DNA of 64,000 nt from positions 248,001 to 312,000 of the forward strand of contig NZ_MZGU01000004.1 of the NCBI RefSeq assembly GCF_003111605.1, written 5' to 3'. The notes under the pieces are model-generated. The model had not been told where the DNA came from and ran no database searches. It saw nothing but the letters and a program-made list of their open reading frames with translations. This document shows, in pieces, positions 49,846-59,238 of the stretch. Within the stretch, counting starts at the first letter, position 1; the number at the start of each line of letters is the position of its first letter. This DNA comes from Methanobrevibacter woesei (GTDB lineage: Archaea; Methanobacteriota; Methanobacteria; Methanobacteriales; Methanobacteriaceae). Made by a program: the position numbers and the translations under genes.

Positions 49846-50976
49846 TTATTTTCTGATTTTTACTCTTTTTATTATAAGTATTATGAATAATATTGCTATA
49901 ATGATAAGTAAAATTGGTAATAGATTAACTAAAATTGAATCATTAACTTTTTCAAATGGATATTCTCTTTCAAAATCCATGCTACTTGGATCAGTATGGT
50001 TTTCAGTTAACTTTGCAAAATTGTGTTGTAAATCATAATAACTAATATAAGCACCATTATATGAAATATAATCTGGAGCTTTGCCATTTATATCCATATA
50101 TTCACTAACTATATCGCCCATTGTCATGTAATCATATATAGAATAGCTGTCCTTGACAAATAAAGAGTATTTAAGTGGAGAACTTGGTTCTTCATAATCC
50201 TTAGGTTCAGAAAGACCATTACTACCTAAGTAAGAGCTTGTTAAATATAATAGTTGGGGTGCGGTATAAGAATTGTATGTACCTGTCATTTCATTATTGT
50301 CTGAATTAAGAAATGCTTGACTTGCAGCTGCCATTACACTTGGCGCTAATGTGTTTCTAACAATCAAATCAGTATTTAAGTTTTTTTCTGTACTATTTGA
50401 ATAACTATTTACACTTTCAACAATTTGCTCTGCAATATATCTATTTACTTCATCATCATTTCTATCAAGATATCCATTTGATTCTGCATCAGGATATTCT
50501 TGTAAAGGTTGTATATAATCTATTCCTGCATCATTTAAGAATTTTCCAGGTTCATTTAATCCTGCAAATGTGATGTTGGAATAATTATCATCCCATGCTC
50601 TTCTTAGAGAATCTTCATGGTCAAGATTAAAATTTCCACTATTTACAAAGATTATTTGTTTATTTGAATTTGCAGAGTATTCGGCTTCCTCTAAAAAGTT
50701 TCCAGCACAAGCCGCTGCCAATGTGACACTGATATCACTACTACTGGTAATAGCTCTTGTTCCTTCTCCAGGTCCTGGAGCTTGACTATCTACAATTACA
50801 TTTATATCTCCATTGCTTATTTCTTCAATAAAATTTGCAATTGAGCTTAATATATTATAATCAGTTTCAGGGTCAATTAAATTATCCGAAGTTAAAAATA
50901 AGGTTTCTGCTGAAACATCTTGGATTGTTGGAACTATTATTAAAATAGCTAACAAAAATATAATTAATTGCTTCAT
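49846..50976 (-). CDS. Secreted, membrane-anchored surface protein with a pseudomurein-binding-like repeat
   Basis: 376 residues, function unknown. An N-terminal signal peptide (IIFLLAILIIVPTIQDVSA) and a C-terminal membrane helix (ILVNLLPILLIIIAILFIIL) followed by RVKIRK anchor it outside the cell. Residues 20-260 have an alpha/beta look with no domain I can name. Residues 285-335 (MGDIVSEYMDINGKAPDYIS then YNGAYISYYDL) resemble the pseudomurein-binding repeat of methanobacterial wall proteins. It may sense or process the wall. No ribosome binding site better than a weak AAGGG is seen. Confidence 0.65.
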   Translation of the reverse strand: MKQLIIFLLAILIIVPTIQDVSAETLFLTSDNLIDPETDYNILSSIANFIEEISNGDINVIVDSQAPGPGEGTRAITSSSDISVTLAAACAGNFLEEAEYSANSNKQIIFVNSGNFNLDHEDSLRRAWDDNYSNITFAGLNEPGKFLNDAGIDYIQPLQEYPDAESNGYLDRNDDEVNRYIAEQIVESVNSYSNSTEKNLNTDLIVRNTLAPSVMAAASQAFLNSDNNEMTGTYNSYTAPQLLYLTSSYLGSNGLSEPKDYEEPSSPLKYSLFVKDSYSIYDYMTMGDIVSEYMDINGKAPDYISYNGAYISYYDLQHNFAKLTENHTDPSSMDFEREYPFEKVNDSILVNLLPILLIIIAILFIILIIKRVKIRK

Positions 50977-51479
50977 ATTTTTACCCTTTTATTTTATAGA
51001 AGTTTTAAACTCTTTTTTTAACTTATGTTTCACTTTTTTTTAATAAAAATATTTTTATTTTATTTATAATAATTTATCTGTTTTTTAAATTTTTTAATTT
51101 ATTTTAGTTAATTTTTATTTTACTGGATTTTTAGACCGTTTTAACAGAAAAAATTTATATATCATCTTTATAAAATGATTCTTGAGGATTTAAAATGATT
51201 ATCTTTTATTTTAATTTAAAATTGTTGTTAAAATAAAAAAATATGGGATAAATGTATGGTTTTAAGGTAATTAATAGGTTATTGCTTAATTTTTATTAAA
51301 ATTACTGGGTGTTGTGAAATTATAGGAATAATTTTATTTTAAGTTATTGATTATTTTTAAATTCTTTACATGATTTTTGTATTTTTATTTGCAAAAATTT
51401 AAAATAAAAAGTTTAATTTGGTATTTTAATAGCTTTTGTTAATTAATTTAGGAAATAATCCTCCTAAGGAGTTATTAAA
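50977..51479 (+). promoter_or_regulatory. 503-base gene-free region between two surface-protein genes
   Basis: Shared by divergent genes and very AT-rich. A plus-strand TTTATATA at 51154-51161, preceded by an A-rich BRE-like stretch, would start the adhesin transcript near 51185. This leaves a long leader of about 295 bases. An 18-base AT-only palindrome at 51042-51059 is probably chance. No coding frame was found. Confidence 0.4.
51454..51476 (+). promoter_or_regulatory. Hairpin that hides the Shine-Dalgarno sequence of the adhesin gene
   Basis: CTCC (51461-51464) can pair with the ribosome binding site GGAG (51468-51471) over a TAA loop, and the stem is extended by AATAA (51454-51458) with TTATT (51472-51476), leaving a two-base bulge. 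The ATG follows at 51480. The fold would block ribosome access and could be a switch for surface-protein output. Confidence 0.5.
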
Positions 51480-54400
51480 ATGTTTAAATTTTCTAAAAAA
51501 GTTAGAAATAGATATTTTATCAATATTTTATTTTTCACATTTTTAGTTCTGCTAGCTAGTGGATTCATGCCTCATGTTAATGCTGAAGAATTAGAAAATA
51601 ATGTGACAGATAATATTGATTTATCAGTTGAAGATAATGAAGTAAATTCTCTAATGAATTCTATTGTTCCAAATGGAAATTCATTTAAAGATATTCAAGA
51701 TGCAATTAATCGTGCTAATGATGGTGATACAGTAATTTTGAACCAGAAAGAGTATTTTGGTTCCGGTGAACAAATTTATTTAAATAAGCAAGTGAATATT
51801 CATGGTGATTATAATGGTCAGATGCCCGTTTTAAACGCTCTTAATTTAAATGGGGTGTTATTTATACAGGAGGGAGGTTCAAATTTAAAAATTGATAACT
51901 GTAAATTTATAAATGGTAACAATACATTGGTTGGTGGAGCTATTTTAATTCAAGGTACTAATGTTACAATTGATAACTGTTATTTTGAAGCCAATGAAGC
52001 CAGGGGTGGTGGAGCTATTTACACTGAATATCCGGGATCTGTATATTTGGGTCATGGGGACTATTTGAAAGTTTATAATTCTTATTTCTATAGAAATAAT
52101 GCCCATATAGCTGCTGGTGCTGTGGGTATTTACGGTAATAATACAGAGATTAAAAATTGTGTTTTTGAAGAAAATTTCGTTGATAATAAATACAAAGAAA
52201 GAGCAGGTGTTTATGGAGGAGCTATTCAGATAGGTATGGATGAATATTATATTGTTTCCTCCTGTGTAAATTGTACATTTATTAATAATAAGGCAACCTC
52301 TCCATTTAAGGAATATTATTCTCATGGTGGAGCTTGTTGTGTTAGGGATGGAATAACTTTTGATGGATGTTATTTTGTAGGTAATCTTGCTGATCAAGGT
52401 GGTGCTTTGACTTATCATTCTGCGGGAAATGTATTAAACTGTTATTTTGAAAACAATACTGCAAGTTCTTTATATGGTGGTGCTTTAAGTACTGGTTTCA
52501 ATATTGATAATATGATTTTAAATATTAACAATTGCGAATTCCGTGGAAACACTGCTCCAATTGGTGGTGCTGTTCATTTAATTGGTGAGGAAGTTACTTT
52601 AGATAGTTGTGAATTTTATGAAAATGTTGCTGCTTCAAATGGTGGTGCAATTTTTATTGAGGCAAGAAGTACTTTTATTAAAAATTCTTTAATTGAAAAT
52701 AACCTTGCAAATGTTAATGGTGGTGGAGTTTATATAGATTCTGATAGTACAACAGTTTCAGATAATAAATTCATTGGAAATGAGGCTATTCCAAGCGCTT
52801 CTAAATTAAATGATGGTTTAGGTGGTGCTATTTTTATCAATGGAACAAATGCAGATATTAGAAACAATATATTTAATTATAATATAGCAAGAAATGGTAG
52901 TGCAATTTACATTGGTAAATTAGCTAATGAAATCAAAATTACTGGTAATAATATGTCTAATAATCAAGCTTGGGTTTATTTATTGCCAGTTTATCTTTCA
53001 AGAGATGTAATTTTTACTGGTGAATCTATAAGAATTTCTTCAGTAATTTATGGGGGAAATAATATAGCTGAAGCTTTTAATTTCAATGTTTCAAATGCTA
53101 TTTACAATAATGCTGATTCTTCAACAATTTTTATTAATGGTGTAAATCCAGTTAATGGAGCAAATATGGATTTTTTATATCAGGATTCAAGGGAACACCT
53201 TATTGAAATAGGAATAAAAGTTGTTTATGAAGATGGGGCTGTTATAACAGATTTTGTAGATTATTCTGATATCCATGGTGAAATTTCAGTTGATTTGTCT
53301 GGTTTGAAAGCAGGAAAATACACTGTGTATACAATTCATAATGAAGATAATTTTTACAAAGAAATTATGAATAGTACTACTTTTACAGTACTTCCTCAAA
53401 ATGATTTAAATGTTAGTAAAAATTCTGATTTGCCTCAATATGAGTATAAGGATGTAATTAAATGGACATTGACTGTTAATAATTCAGGTCCTGATGTTGC
53501 TACTAATGTTATGGTAACTGATGTACTTCCAGAAGGTCTTATTTGGATAAGTGATAATAGTAATGGAGCTTATAATCCTGAAACTGGTGTCTGGACAATT
53601 GGTGAGTTGGGTGTTGGTGAATCCATTACTTTAACAATTATTTCAGTAGCTAATAAAACTGGAAATTTTACTAATGTAGCTAATGTTTCTGGAGATGAGT
53701 ACGATTTTAATGAATCTAATAATGAGGATAACGAAAGCGTTTTTGTTAATCCTTCTGCTGATTTAGAGATAATTAAAGAAGTAAGTAATGCTAATCCAAA
53801 CTTTGGAGATAAAATAATCTGGACTTTGACTGTTATTAATAATGGTCCTGATGCTGCCAATAATGTTAAAGTTAAGGATGTGCTTCCAAAAGGATTAATT
53901 TTTGTTTCTGCTGATGGTTTTGGGGATTATGATCCTTTAACTGGTCTATGGAACATTGGAAAACTTAATGTGGGTCAGACTGTTACTTTAAAGATTTTAA
54001 TTTTAGTTAATAAAACAGGATCTATTGTGAATGTTGCAGTAGTTTCAGGTAATGAGTCTGATAATAATGAATCTAATAATGAAGATAATAAAACAATTAA
54101 TGTCAATCCTTCTGCTGATTTAGAGGTTATTAAAACAGTTAACACCACTAATCCTAATTACGGGGATGAGATTTTATGGACTTTGACTGTTATTAATAAT
54201 GGTCCTGATAGTGCATCAAATGTTAAAGTAATAGATGTTTTGCCTGATGAAATCCTATGGATATCTGATGATGGTGAAGGTAGCTATAATGATAATATTT
54301 GGAATATCGGTGAGTTAGCTGTTGGTGAATCTGTATCTTTATTAATTAGGACATTAGTTAATGGTACTGGATATATTATAAATATTGCAGAGGTTTCAGG

Positions 54401-55721
54401 TAATGAATATGACTGTAATTTAACCAATAATAAAAATAATGAGTCAATTAATGTGTCTAATGCTGCCGACTTGCAAATTGATAAAAAAGTTGATAATAAG
54501 AATCCATTACTTGGAGATATTGTTAAATGGGAAATAACTGCATTTAATAATGGTCCAAACATAGCAACTGGTGTTCTTGTCTATGATAAGTTACCGAGTA
54601 GTCTGACTTTTCTTTCAGCATCATCAGAGGACTATAATCCGCATAATGGCTGTTGGAATGTTGGAACTTTAATTCCTGGTGAATCTAGAAGTATTGAAAT
54701 TATATGTAAAGTTAATGGTTTAGGTGAGCTTTTAAATAAGGTTCAAATTGTTGGTAGGGAATATGATTATGATTTATCTAATAACAATGATTCAGAGTCA
54801 GTGATATCTGATAAACTTGTTGATTTGGTTGTTAATAAAGAAGTTAACAATATTAATCCAAATTATCATGAATATATTAAATGGACTATAACAGTCTCAA
54901 ACAAGGGGCCTAATGATGCAACAGGTGTAACTGTTAATGATATTCTTCCTGAGGGAATTATTTATATTTCTGATAATGGGGAAGGTAGATTTAGTGGAAA
55001 TACATGGGATGTTGGTAATTTAATTAGTGGAGATGTCAAATCTTTAGATATAATATGTTATGTTAATAAAACTGGCCATTTTGTTAATGTTGTAATAGCT
55101 AGTGGAAATGAGGATGACTCAAATGAAACTAATAATCAAGATTCACAAGAAATCAATGTAAAACCTGCTGCAGATTTATCAATTACAAAGGAATCATCTA
55201 AACTTAATTATAATGTTGGAGATATGGTTGATTTTATTGTAACAATTAAAAATAACGGTCCTGATGCTGCCAATAATATTGTTGTTAAAGATATTGCTGA
55301 TTCATTATTGGATATTGTTTCATATAGTTCTGATAAGGGTTCTTTTTCAGATGATGGAAAAACTTGGTTCATTAACTTTTTAGATAATGGTGATGTTGCT
55401 ACTTTGAAGTATAAAGCTATTGGAAAAAGTGCAGGGAGTGCTGGTAATAAAGTTAATATTATTTCAGATGTTTTTGATCCTAATTTAAATAATAATGATG
55501 ATTATATTATTATTAATTTGATTGAAAATGCTGTTAATCTTAATAAACTTATAAATAATAATTCTGTTGATTCAAATATTGTTAAAACAGCATTTGCATC
55601 ACAATCAAATAGTAATGGGGATGTTTTAATGAAAGTTACTGGCTCTCCTATTGGTAGTTTATATGTTTTAACTTTGGTTTTTATTTCATTTTTAGGAATA
55701 TCTAATTTAAAAAGAAAATAA
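51480..55721 (+). CDS. Adhesin-like surface protein: beta-helix plus six DUF11 repeats
   Basis: 1413 residues. A signal segment (residues 12-35, NILFFTFLVLLASGF) precedes a right-handed parallel beta-helix at about 60-490, with repeating pectate-lyase-like rungs rich in GGAI and NNTA turns. Residues 500-635 are a Big-like region, and 640-1350 hold six DUF11 repeats, each opening with ADL...K and having WTLTVINNGPD-type cores. A C-terminal helix (LYVLTLVFISFLGIS) and NLKRK anchor it. This design is typical of Methanobrevibacter adhesin-like proteins, thought to bind host glycans or partner cells. Its ligand is unknown. Confidence 0.9.
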   Translation: MFKFSKKVRNRYFINILFFTFLVLLASGFMPHVNAEELENNVTDNIDLSVEDNEVNSLMNSIVPNGNSFKDIQDAINRANDGDTVILNQKEYFGSGEQIYLNKQVNIHGDYNGQMPVLNALNLNGVLFIQEGGSNLKIDNCKFINGNNTLVGGAILIQGTNVTIDNCYFEANEARGGGAIYTEYPGSVYLGHGDYLKVYNSYFYRNNAHIAAGAVGIYGNNTEIKNCVFEENFVDNKYKERAGVYGGAIQIGMDEYYIVSSCVNCTFINNKATSPFKEYYSHGGACCVRDGITFDGCYFVGNLADQGGALTYHSAGNVLNCYFENNTASSLYGGALSTGFNIDNMILNINNCEFRGNTAPIGGAVHLIGEEVTLDSCEFYENVAASNGGAIFIEARSTFIKNSLIENNLANVNGGGVYIDSDSTTVSDNKFIGNEAIPSASKLNDGLGGAIFINGTNADIRNNIFNYNIARNGSAIYIGKLANEIKITGNNMSNNQAWVYLLPVYLSRDVIFTGESIRISSVIYGGNNIAEAFNFNVSNAIYNNADSSTIFINGVNPVNGANMDFLYQDSREHLIEIGIKVVYEDGAVITDFVDYSDIHGEISVDLSGLKAGKYTVYTIHNEDNFYKEIMNSTTFTVLPQNDLNVSKNSDLPQYEYKDVIKWTLTVNNSGPDVATNVMVTDVLPEGLIWISDNSNGAYNPETGVWTIGELGVGESITLTIISVANKTGNFTNVANVSGDEYDFNESNNEDNESVFVNPSADLEIIKEVSNANPNFGDKIIWTLTVINNGPDAANNVKVKDVLPKGLIFVSADGFGDYDPLTGLWNIGKLNVGQTVTLKILILVNKTGSIVNVAVVSGNESDNNESNNEDNKTINVNPSADLEVIKTVNTTNPNYGDEILWTLTVINNGPDSASNVKVIDVLPDEILWISDDGEGSYNDNIWNIGELAVGESVSLLIRTLVNGTGYIINIAEVSGNEYDCNLTNNKNNESINVSNAADLQIDKKVDNKNPLLGDIVKWEITAFNNGPNIATGVLVYDKLPSSLTFLSASSEDYNPHNGCWNVGTLIPGESRSIEIICKVNGLGELLNKVQIVGREYDYDLSNNNDSESVISDKLVDLVVNKEVNNINPNYHEYIKWTITVSNKGPNDATGVTVNDILPEGIIYISDNGEGRFSGNTWDVGNLISGDVKSLDIICYVNKTGHFVNVVIASGNEDDSNETNNQDSQEINVKPAADLSITKESSKLNYNVGDMVDFIVTIKNNGPDAANNIVVKDIADSLLDIVSYSSDKGSFSDDGKTWFINFLDNGDVATLKYKAIGKSAGSAGNKVNIISDVFDPNLNNNDDYIIINLIENAVNLNKLINNNSVDSNIVKTAFASQSNSNGDVLMKVTGSPIGSLYVLTLVFISFLGISNLKRK
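53400..55530 (+). repeat. Six tandem DUF11-coding repeats, about 354 bases each
   Basis: Repeat starts are near 53404, 53758, 54115, 54466, 54820 and 55168. The second and third are closest to each other in DNA (ACTTTGACTGTTATTAATAA shared). The sixth has lost the IWTLTV tryptophan. Suited to copy-number change by recombination. Confidence 0.75.
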
Positions 55722-55981
55722 TTTTTTGTAGCATTTTTGCTACTTTTTTTATTTTTTCATTATTTTTTGCTTTTAATATACTTAAAATTTTAATGAATTA
55801 TTTTGATAGTAATGTGGATAACATATATTTTTTTTAGGTATTATTTTAAAAATTTTACATACCTTTAAATAGAACTTAAGACAAATATGCATTTAGATAT
55901 TGATAGAATAAATGAAAAATGGCAAAGTTTTTTATTTTTTCGTTCAATTTGATTTATTTGAAAAAATTCATATGTGATATT
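55722..55981 (+). promoter_or_regulatory. 260-base region between the adhesin and histone-like genes
   Basis: T runs follow the adhesin stop (likely termination). The stretch CATACCTTTAAATAG at about 55859-55873 is a BRE/TATA candidate for the downstream gene, giving a leader of about 90 bases. An in-frame extension from ATG 55919 is read as leader, not coding. Confidence 0.4.
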
Positions 55982-56443
55982 ATGGAAGATTATCAAGAAA
56001 ATGAAAACATTGAAGAAACTGAAGAAGTTTTAGAAGAAACTGAATACATTGATGAGGATGAAGAAAAATTACCTTTTGCTAAAGCAGAAGTTGTTCGTTT
56101 AATGAAAGAAAACCTTGATGATGATAAAATGATCAGGGAAAGAGTAAAAGTTGAAATGAACAAATTTTTAGGAGATGTTCTTAAAAATGTATGTAAACAA
56201 TTAAATGAATATCCTTATACCACTATTGAATATGAAATGTTAAAAGAGTCTACTTATCCTTATACTAATATTGAAAGAATTAATCAAGAAAAAGAAAGGA
56301 TTTTATTACATTTAGAAGCTATTAAAGCTGACTGTAATGCTTTAGCTATGGATGTTAAAAAGACTTTAAAATTAAAAGATGTAGTTGAAGAAGAAGATTT
56401 TACTACTGACTTAATTGCATCTAATGAAGATATGGAAGAATAA
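55982..56443 (+). CDS. Acidic small protein, candidate histone-fold plus coiled-coil (coiled-coil histone type)
   Basis: 153 residues from ATG 55982, behind GTGAT. Residues 1-29 are a very acidic tail. Residues 30-90 align by eye with archaeal histones: [13 protein letters not shown] (helix 1), [20 protein letters not shown] (long helix 2) and TTIEYEML where histones have KTI...D (helix 3). Residues 96-131 form a predicted coiled coil ([19 protein letters not shown] and on). Histone variants with a coiled-coil tail have been reported from methanogens. DNA binding is unproven, and it could be another helical protein. Confidence 0.55.
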   Translation: MEDYQENENIEETEEVLEETEYIDEDEEKLPFAKAEVVRLMKENLDDDKMIRERVKVEMNKFLGDVLKNVCKQLNEYPYTTIEYEMLKESTYPYTNIERINQEKERILLHLEAIKADCNALAMDVKKTLKLKDVVEEEDFTTDLIASNEDMEE

Positions 56444-56444
56444 T

Positions 56445-57026
56445 TTATTCTCCATTTTCTTCTATTATTGTAAAACCTGTTTTTAATTCTCTTAATTTCT
56501 CTTCAGGGATTGGTGAAACTTTAGCATCATCGCTAACTATGTTACTTTGACCAAATGGATCTTCAATAATTAAAGTAGCTGTTTCTTCTCCATTTATGAG
56601 ATTCTCTATTTTTTCTAAAGTTATTTTTGCGTTTTTTGTGGATTTTTCATCTGTAAATAAGTTTAATGCTTTTAATGTTGCATCTTTGAATCTAACTAAT
56701 ATTCCTTCAACATTGGTTACATATCCTTCAGATTTTGGGCCAGGTTCTACTTTTATTCCTACCTCAGGTATAGATACTGTTGCAGATTGTGCTCTGACAA
56801 TTCTAACAGATAAAGTTTCTTTTTTAATATCTAATGTATATTCTGCAGGTTCATTTTGGTCTAAAGAGATTATGTCATTATGTTTAAATCCACAATTGTC
56901 GCATTGTATTGTAGTTTCTAAAACATTTCCAAAATGAGGAATTTCAATTTCTCTCATAATTGATTTTGCAACCTTTTCAACTCCACATGCTGGACATTTA
57001 ATAACCATTTCATTAAGTTCAGTCAT
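56445..57026 (-). CDS. ZPR1 zinc-finger domain protein
   Basis: 193 residues from ATG 57026, behind AAGGAGAT. A single archaeal ZPR1 module: zinc site CPACG near residue 9 and CDNCG about 30 residues later, then the double-stranded beta-helix domain (VRIVRAQSATVSIPEVGIKVEPGP, cited in part as SATVSIPEVGIKVEPGP). Eukaryotic ZPR1 binds EF-1A and helps it fold; a similar role here is inferred. It follows the 2-phosphoglycerate kinase gene, whose stop codon lies in its ribosome binding region. It ends one base from the convergent histone-like gene. Confidence 0.88.
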   Translation of the reverse strand: MTELNEMVIKCPACGVEKVAKSIMREIEIPHFGNVLETTIQCDNCGFKHNDIISLDQNEPAEYTLDIKKETLSVRIVRAQSATVSIPEVGIKVEPGPKSEGYVTNVEGILVRFKDATLKALNLFTDEKSTKNAKITLEKIENLINGEETATLIIEDPFGQSNIVSDDAKVSPIPEEKLRELKTGFTIIEENGE

Positions 57027-57027
57027 T

Positions 57028-57975
57028 TTATATCTCCTTGTATAGATATCCTTTGTCATCTAATTCTTTTTCAATTAAATTTAATTCTTCAATATCTGAA
57101 GCACATATTAAGAATTCTCTGTATTTTGAAAGATTATATAATTTTTCCATTTCTTCTTTTTTGTTAGGATGTGTATTTAAATAATTTAGGAAGCTTTCGG
57201 CTTCTTTAGTTTCATTTATATTCACATTTCTAACAAGAGGATCAGTAAAACCATCCATTATGTAGGATATTTTTTCAAAACTGCCATTATGTTTTCTTAT
57301 AAGGATATCAATAATATCTTCGAGTTCATCAAGACTATTTTTTAGTTTAATTGTTCTACAGCTTTTATTGATAGTTCTAAGCATTTTTTTTAAGCTACTG
57401 TCAATGCTTTCTGTATAAATTATTGGAACCTCGTTATCTTCTGCCTTTTTAAGTAGGTGGTCGTGAATTATTCTATTTTCAGTAAAGTAGTCAAGTTGTT
57501 TTCCACCTCTATGTATTTGCACTGCTCTTTTTACGAATCTTTCTTTGTGTGATTCTTCATCAGATGCTAAAACAAAGAAGTAAATATTTGCAATTTCTTT
57601 AAACTGCTCTAAATCGATTAATCCAGGTACTAAATGAACTCCTTCAAGAATTATGTCATCATAATCATTAATAGCCCTATAAATCACTTTTTCAATAGCA
57701 GGAATCACAAAAGAAGCATGTTCCTCAAAACCTGCGGATATTAATTCATCATAACTTTGGTATCTGTTTTTGTCTCTTAATGTTTTATATGCATTATAGG
57801 ATGAACTATGGAGTGCAGGAGCATATTCGCTCCCGATAATTCCTCTTACAACTTCTCTAATGAAATCACTTTCAACTAAGTGTTTTATATTTAATTTTTT
57901 AGCTAATTCAGCAGCTATTGTTGATTTTCCAATCCCTGAAGCACTACCTATTAAAATAACATAAGGTCTTCTCAT
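57028..57975 (-). CDS. 2-phosphoglycerate kinase
   Basis: 315 residues. P-loop GSASGIGKST at residues 10-19, then VESDFIREVVRGI and the ILEGVHLVPGLID segment near residue 108, which are characteristic. It makes 2,3-bisphosphoglycerate, precursor of cyclic 2,3-diphosphoglycerate, the phosphate store and stabiliser of Methanobacteriales. The cyclising enzyme is not in the window. GGAG lies eight bases before the ATG. Confidence 0.9.
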   Translation of the reverse strand: MRRPYVILIGSASGIGKSTIAAELAKKLNIKHLVESDFIREVVRGIIGSEYAPALHSSSYNAYKTLRDKNRYQSYDELISAGFEEHASFVIPAIEKVIYRAINDYDDIILEGVHLVPGLIDLEQFKEIANIYFFVLASDEESHKERFVKRAVQIHRGGKQLDYFTENRIIHDHLLKKAEDNEVPIIYTESIDSSLKKMLRTINKSCRTIKLKNSLDELEDIIDILIRKHNGSFEKISYIMDGFTDPLVRNVNINETKEAESFLNYLNTHPNKKEEMEKLYNLSKYREFLICASDIEELNLIEKELDDKGYLYKEI

Positions 57976-58182
57976 GATGCTAGCTCCATTTTTGTATTCT
58001 TACTTTTTATATTATATTTCATGTTTTTTAATATTTTTTTCATTATTATACTTATATTTAATAATAATGAAATTAATAAATAATTTACAGAATATTAATT
58101 TATAAAAAGTTAATTTTGAATCAATATTTATTTTAATTTAATATTATATTTCGTTTATTGTTAAGGATTAGGGGTGATAGTT
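57976..58182. promoter_or_regulatory. Divergent promoter region between 2-phosphoglycerate kinase and DUF1611 genes
   Basis: About 200 AT-rich bases with no coding frame; weak TATA-like stretches occur on both strands but none is decisive. Confidence 0.3.
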
Positions 58183-59238
58183 TTGTATTCAGTTGATTCA
58201 GTAAAAGAACTTCAAGATTTAAATCCATATATTGTTGTGGGTTGTGGTGGTGGAGGAGAAAAATTCTCCAACCTTGAAGGTATTGAAACAGTAGGATTTA
58301 TTGATGATGATCCAAGAAAACAAGGAACTTTATTTTGCGGATTAAAAGTTTCTTCAAGTTTAGAAGAATGTTTAGAGGAAGTTTCTGCAAAATCTATTGT
58401 TATCATGTTACCTATTGGTGCTGAAGGGGCAGCACTTAAATATGCAGTAAAAGCTATTGACTCAGGTTTAAATGTTGTATGTTCTTTTAGGTCATTACCG
58501 GTGTCTGAAAATCCTTCTTTATCTAAATTTGCTAGTGCAAAAAATGTGCAAATTAAAGAAATTGGTCCTAGATTAGATGTTGTTGAAAAAATTGCAGGTA
58601 TTGCTCCTGAAAGATCTTGTGAAGTATTACCAAAAATATCTTATACTCCTAAAGCACCTGTAATTTTTGTAGGTGGAACTTCTCAAGAATGTGGAAAAAG
58701 GACTACTACTAAAGCATTAGGTATTGAATCAGCTAAAAGGGGTTTAACTCCAGCTATCATATCCACTGATGAAATGGGTTTAGAAGAACCTACTGATTTT
58801 AATTTTAGAGCAGGAAGTTTATCTGCTATGGATGTTCCTGCTGCTGTTTTAAGTGCAATTAAATATGTTGAAGAAGTTAAAAATCCAGATATTATTTTTA
58901 TTGAAGGTCAATCTAGTTTAACTGAAAAAGGAAATCCTCATCCAAGAGGATTATCTGCAGCTATTTTGATTGGTGCTGCTCCTGATGCAGTTATTATTGG
59001 TCACAGACCTAATCATCCATATAGGGAACCAAGAGGTATTGTAGAAGAAATTAGAGCTATTGAAGCTGTAGAACCTACTAAAGTTGTTGGTATTTCTATA
59101 AATCTTAAAAATGCAGGTTTAGATATGGATGAATGCTACTTTGAGCATACCTATGGTTTACCAGTTCAAGATGTTTATAATAATGGGGCCTCAAAGTTAT
59201 TAGATGCTATATTTGATTTCTTGGAGGAAAAGGAATGA
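58183..59238 (+). CDS. DUF1611 P-loop protein (DgcN-like)
   Basis: 351 residues from TTG 58183; GGGGTGAT lies just upstream and contains the alternative GTG 58174. The N-terminal half is a Rossmann-like domain ([13 protein letters not shown] then [12 protein letters not shown]). The C-terminal half has a P-loop variant [13 protein letters not shown] near residue 163 and IFIEGQSSL near residue 240. A bacterial DUF1611 member, DgcN, acetylates D-glutamate; activity here is unknown. Its stop overlaps the sepF start by four bases (ATGA), pointing to a shared process. Confidence 0.8.
   Translation: MYSVDSVKELQDLNPYIVVGCGGGGEKFSNLEGIETVGFIDDDPRKQGTLFCGLKVSSSLEECLEEVSAKSIVIMLPIGAEGAALKYAVKAIDSGLNVVCSFRSLPVSENPSLSKFASAKNVQIKEIGPRLDVVEKIAGIAPERSCEVLPKISYTPKAPVIFVGGTSQECGKRTTTKALGIESAKRGLTPAIISTDEMGLEEPTDFNFRAGSLSAMDVPAAVLSAIKYVEEVKNPDIIFIEGQSSLTEKGNPHPRGLSAAILIGAAPDAVIIGHRPNHPYREPRGIVEEIRAIEAVEPTKVVGISINLKNAGLDMDECYFEHTYGLPVQDVYNNGASKLLDAIFDFLEEKE

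Noticed and set aside
51042-51059. Perfect 18-base AT palindrome in the adhesin promoter region
   Set aside because: Made only of A and T in an extremely AT-rich stretch, so chance is a sufficient explanation.
53570-54562. Antisense open frames of 92-96 codons in the adhesin gene
   Set aside because: They repeat with the DUF11 period, so they are mirror images of the repeats rather than genes.
55919-55981. 21-codon N-terminal extension of the histone-like gene
   Set aside because: Hydrophobic, no ribosome binding site before ATG 55919, whereas ATG 55982 has GTGAT at suitable spacing. It would also be odd on an acidic soluble protein.
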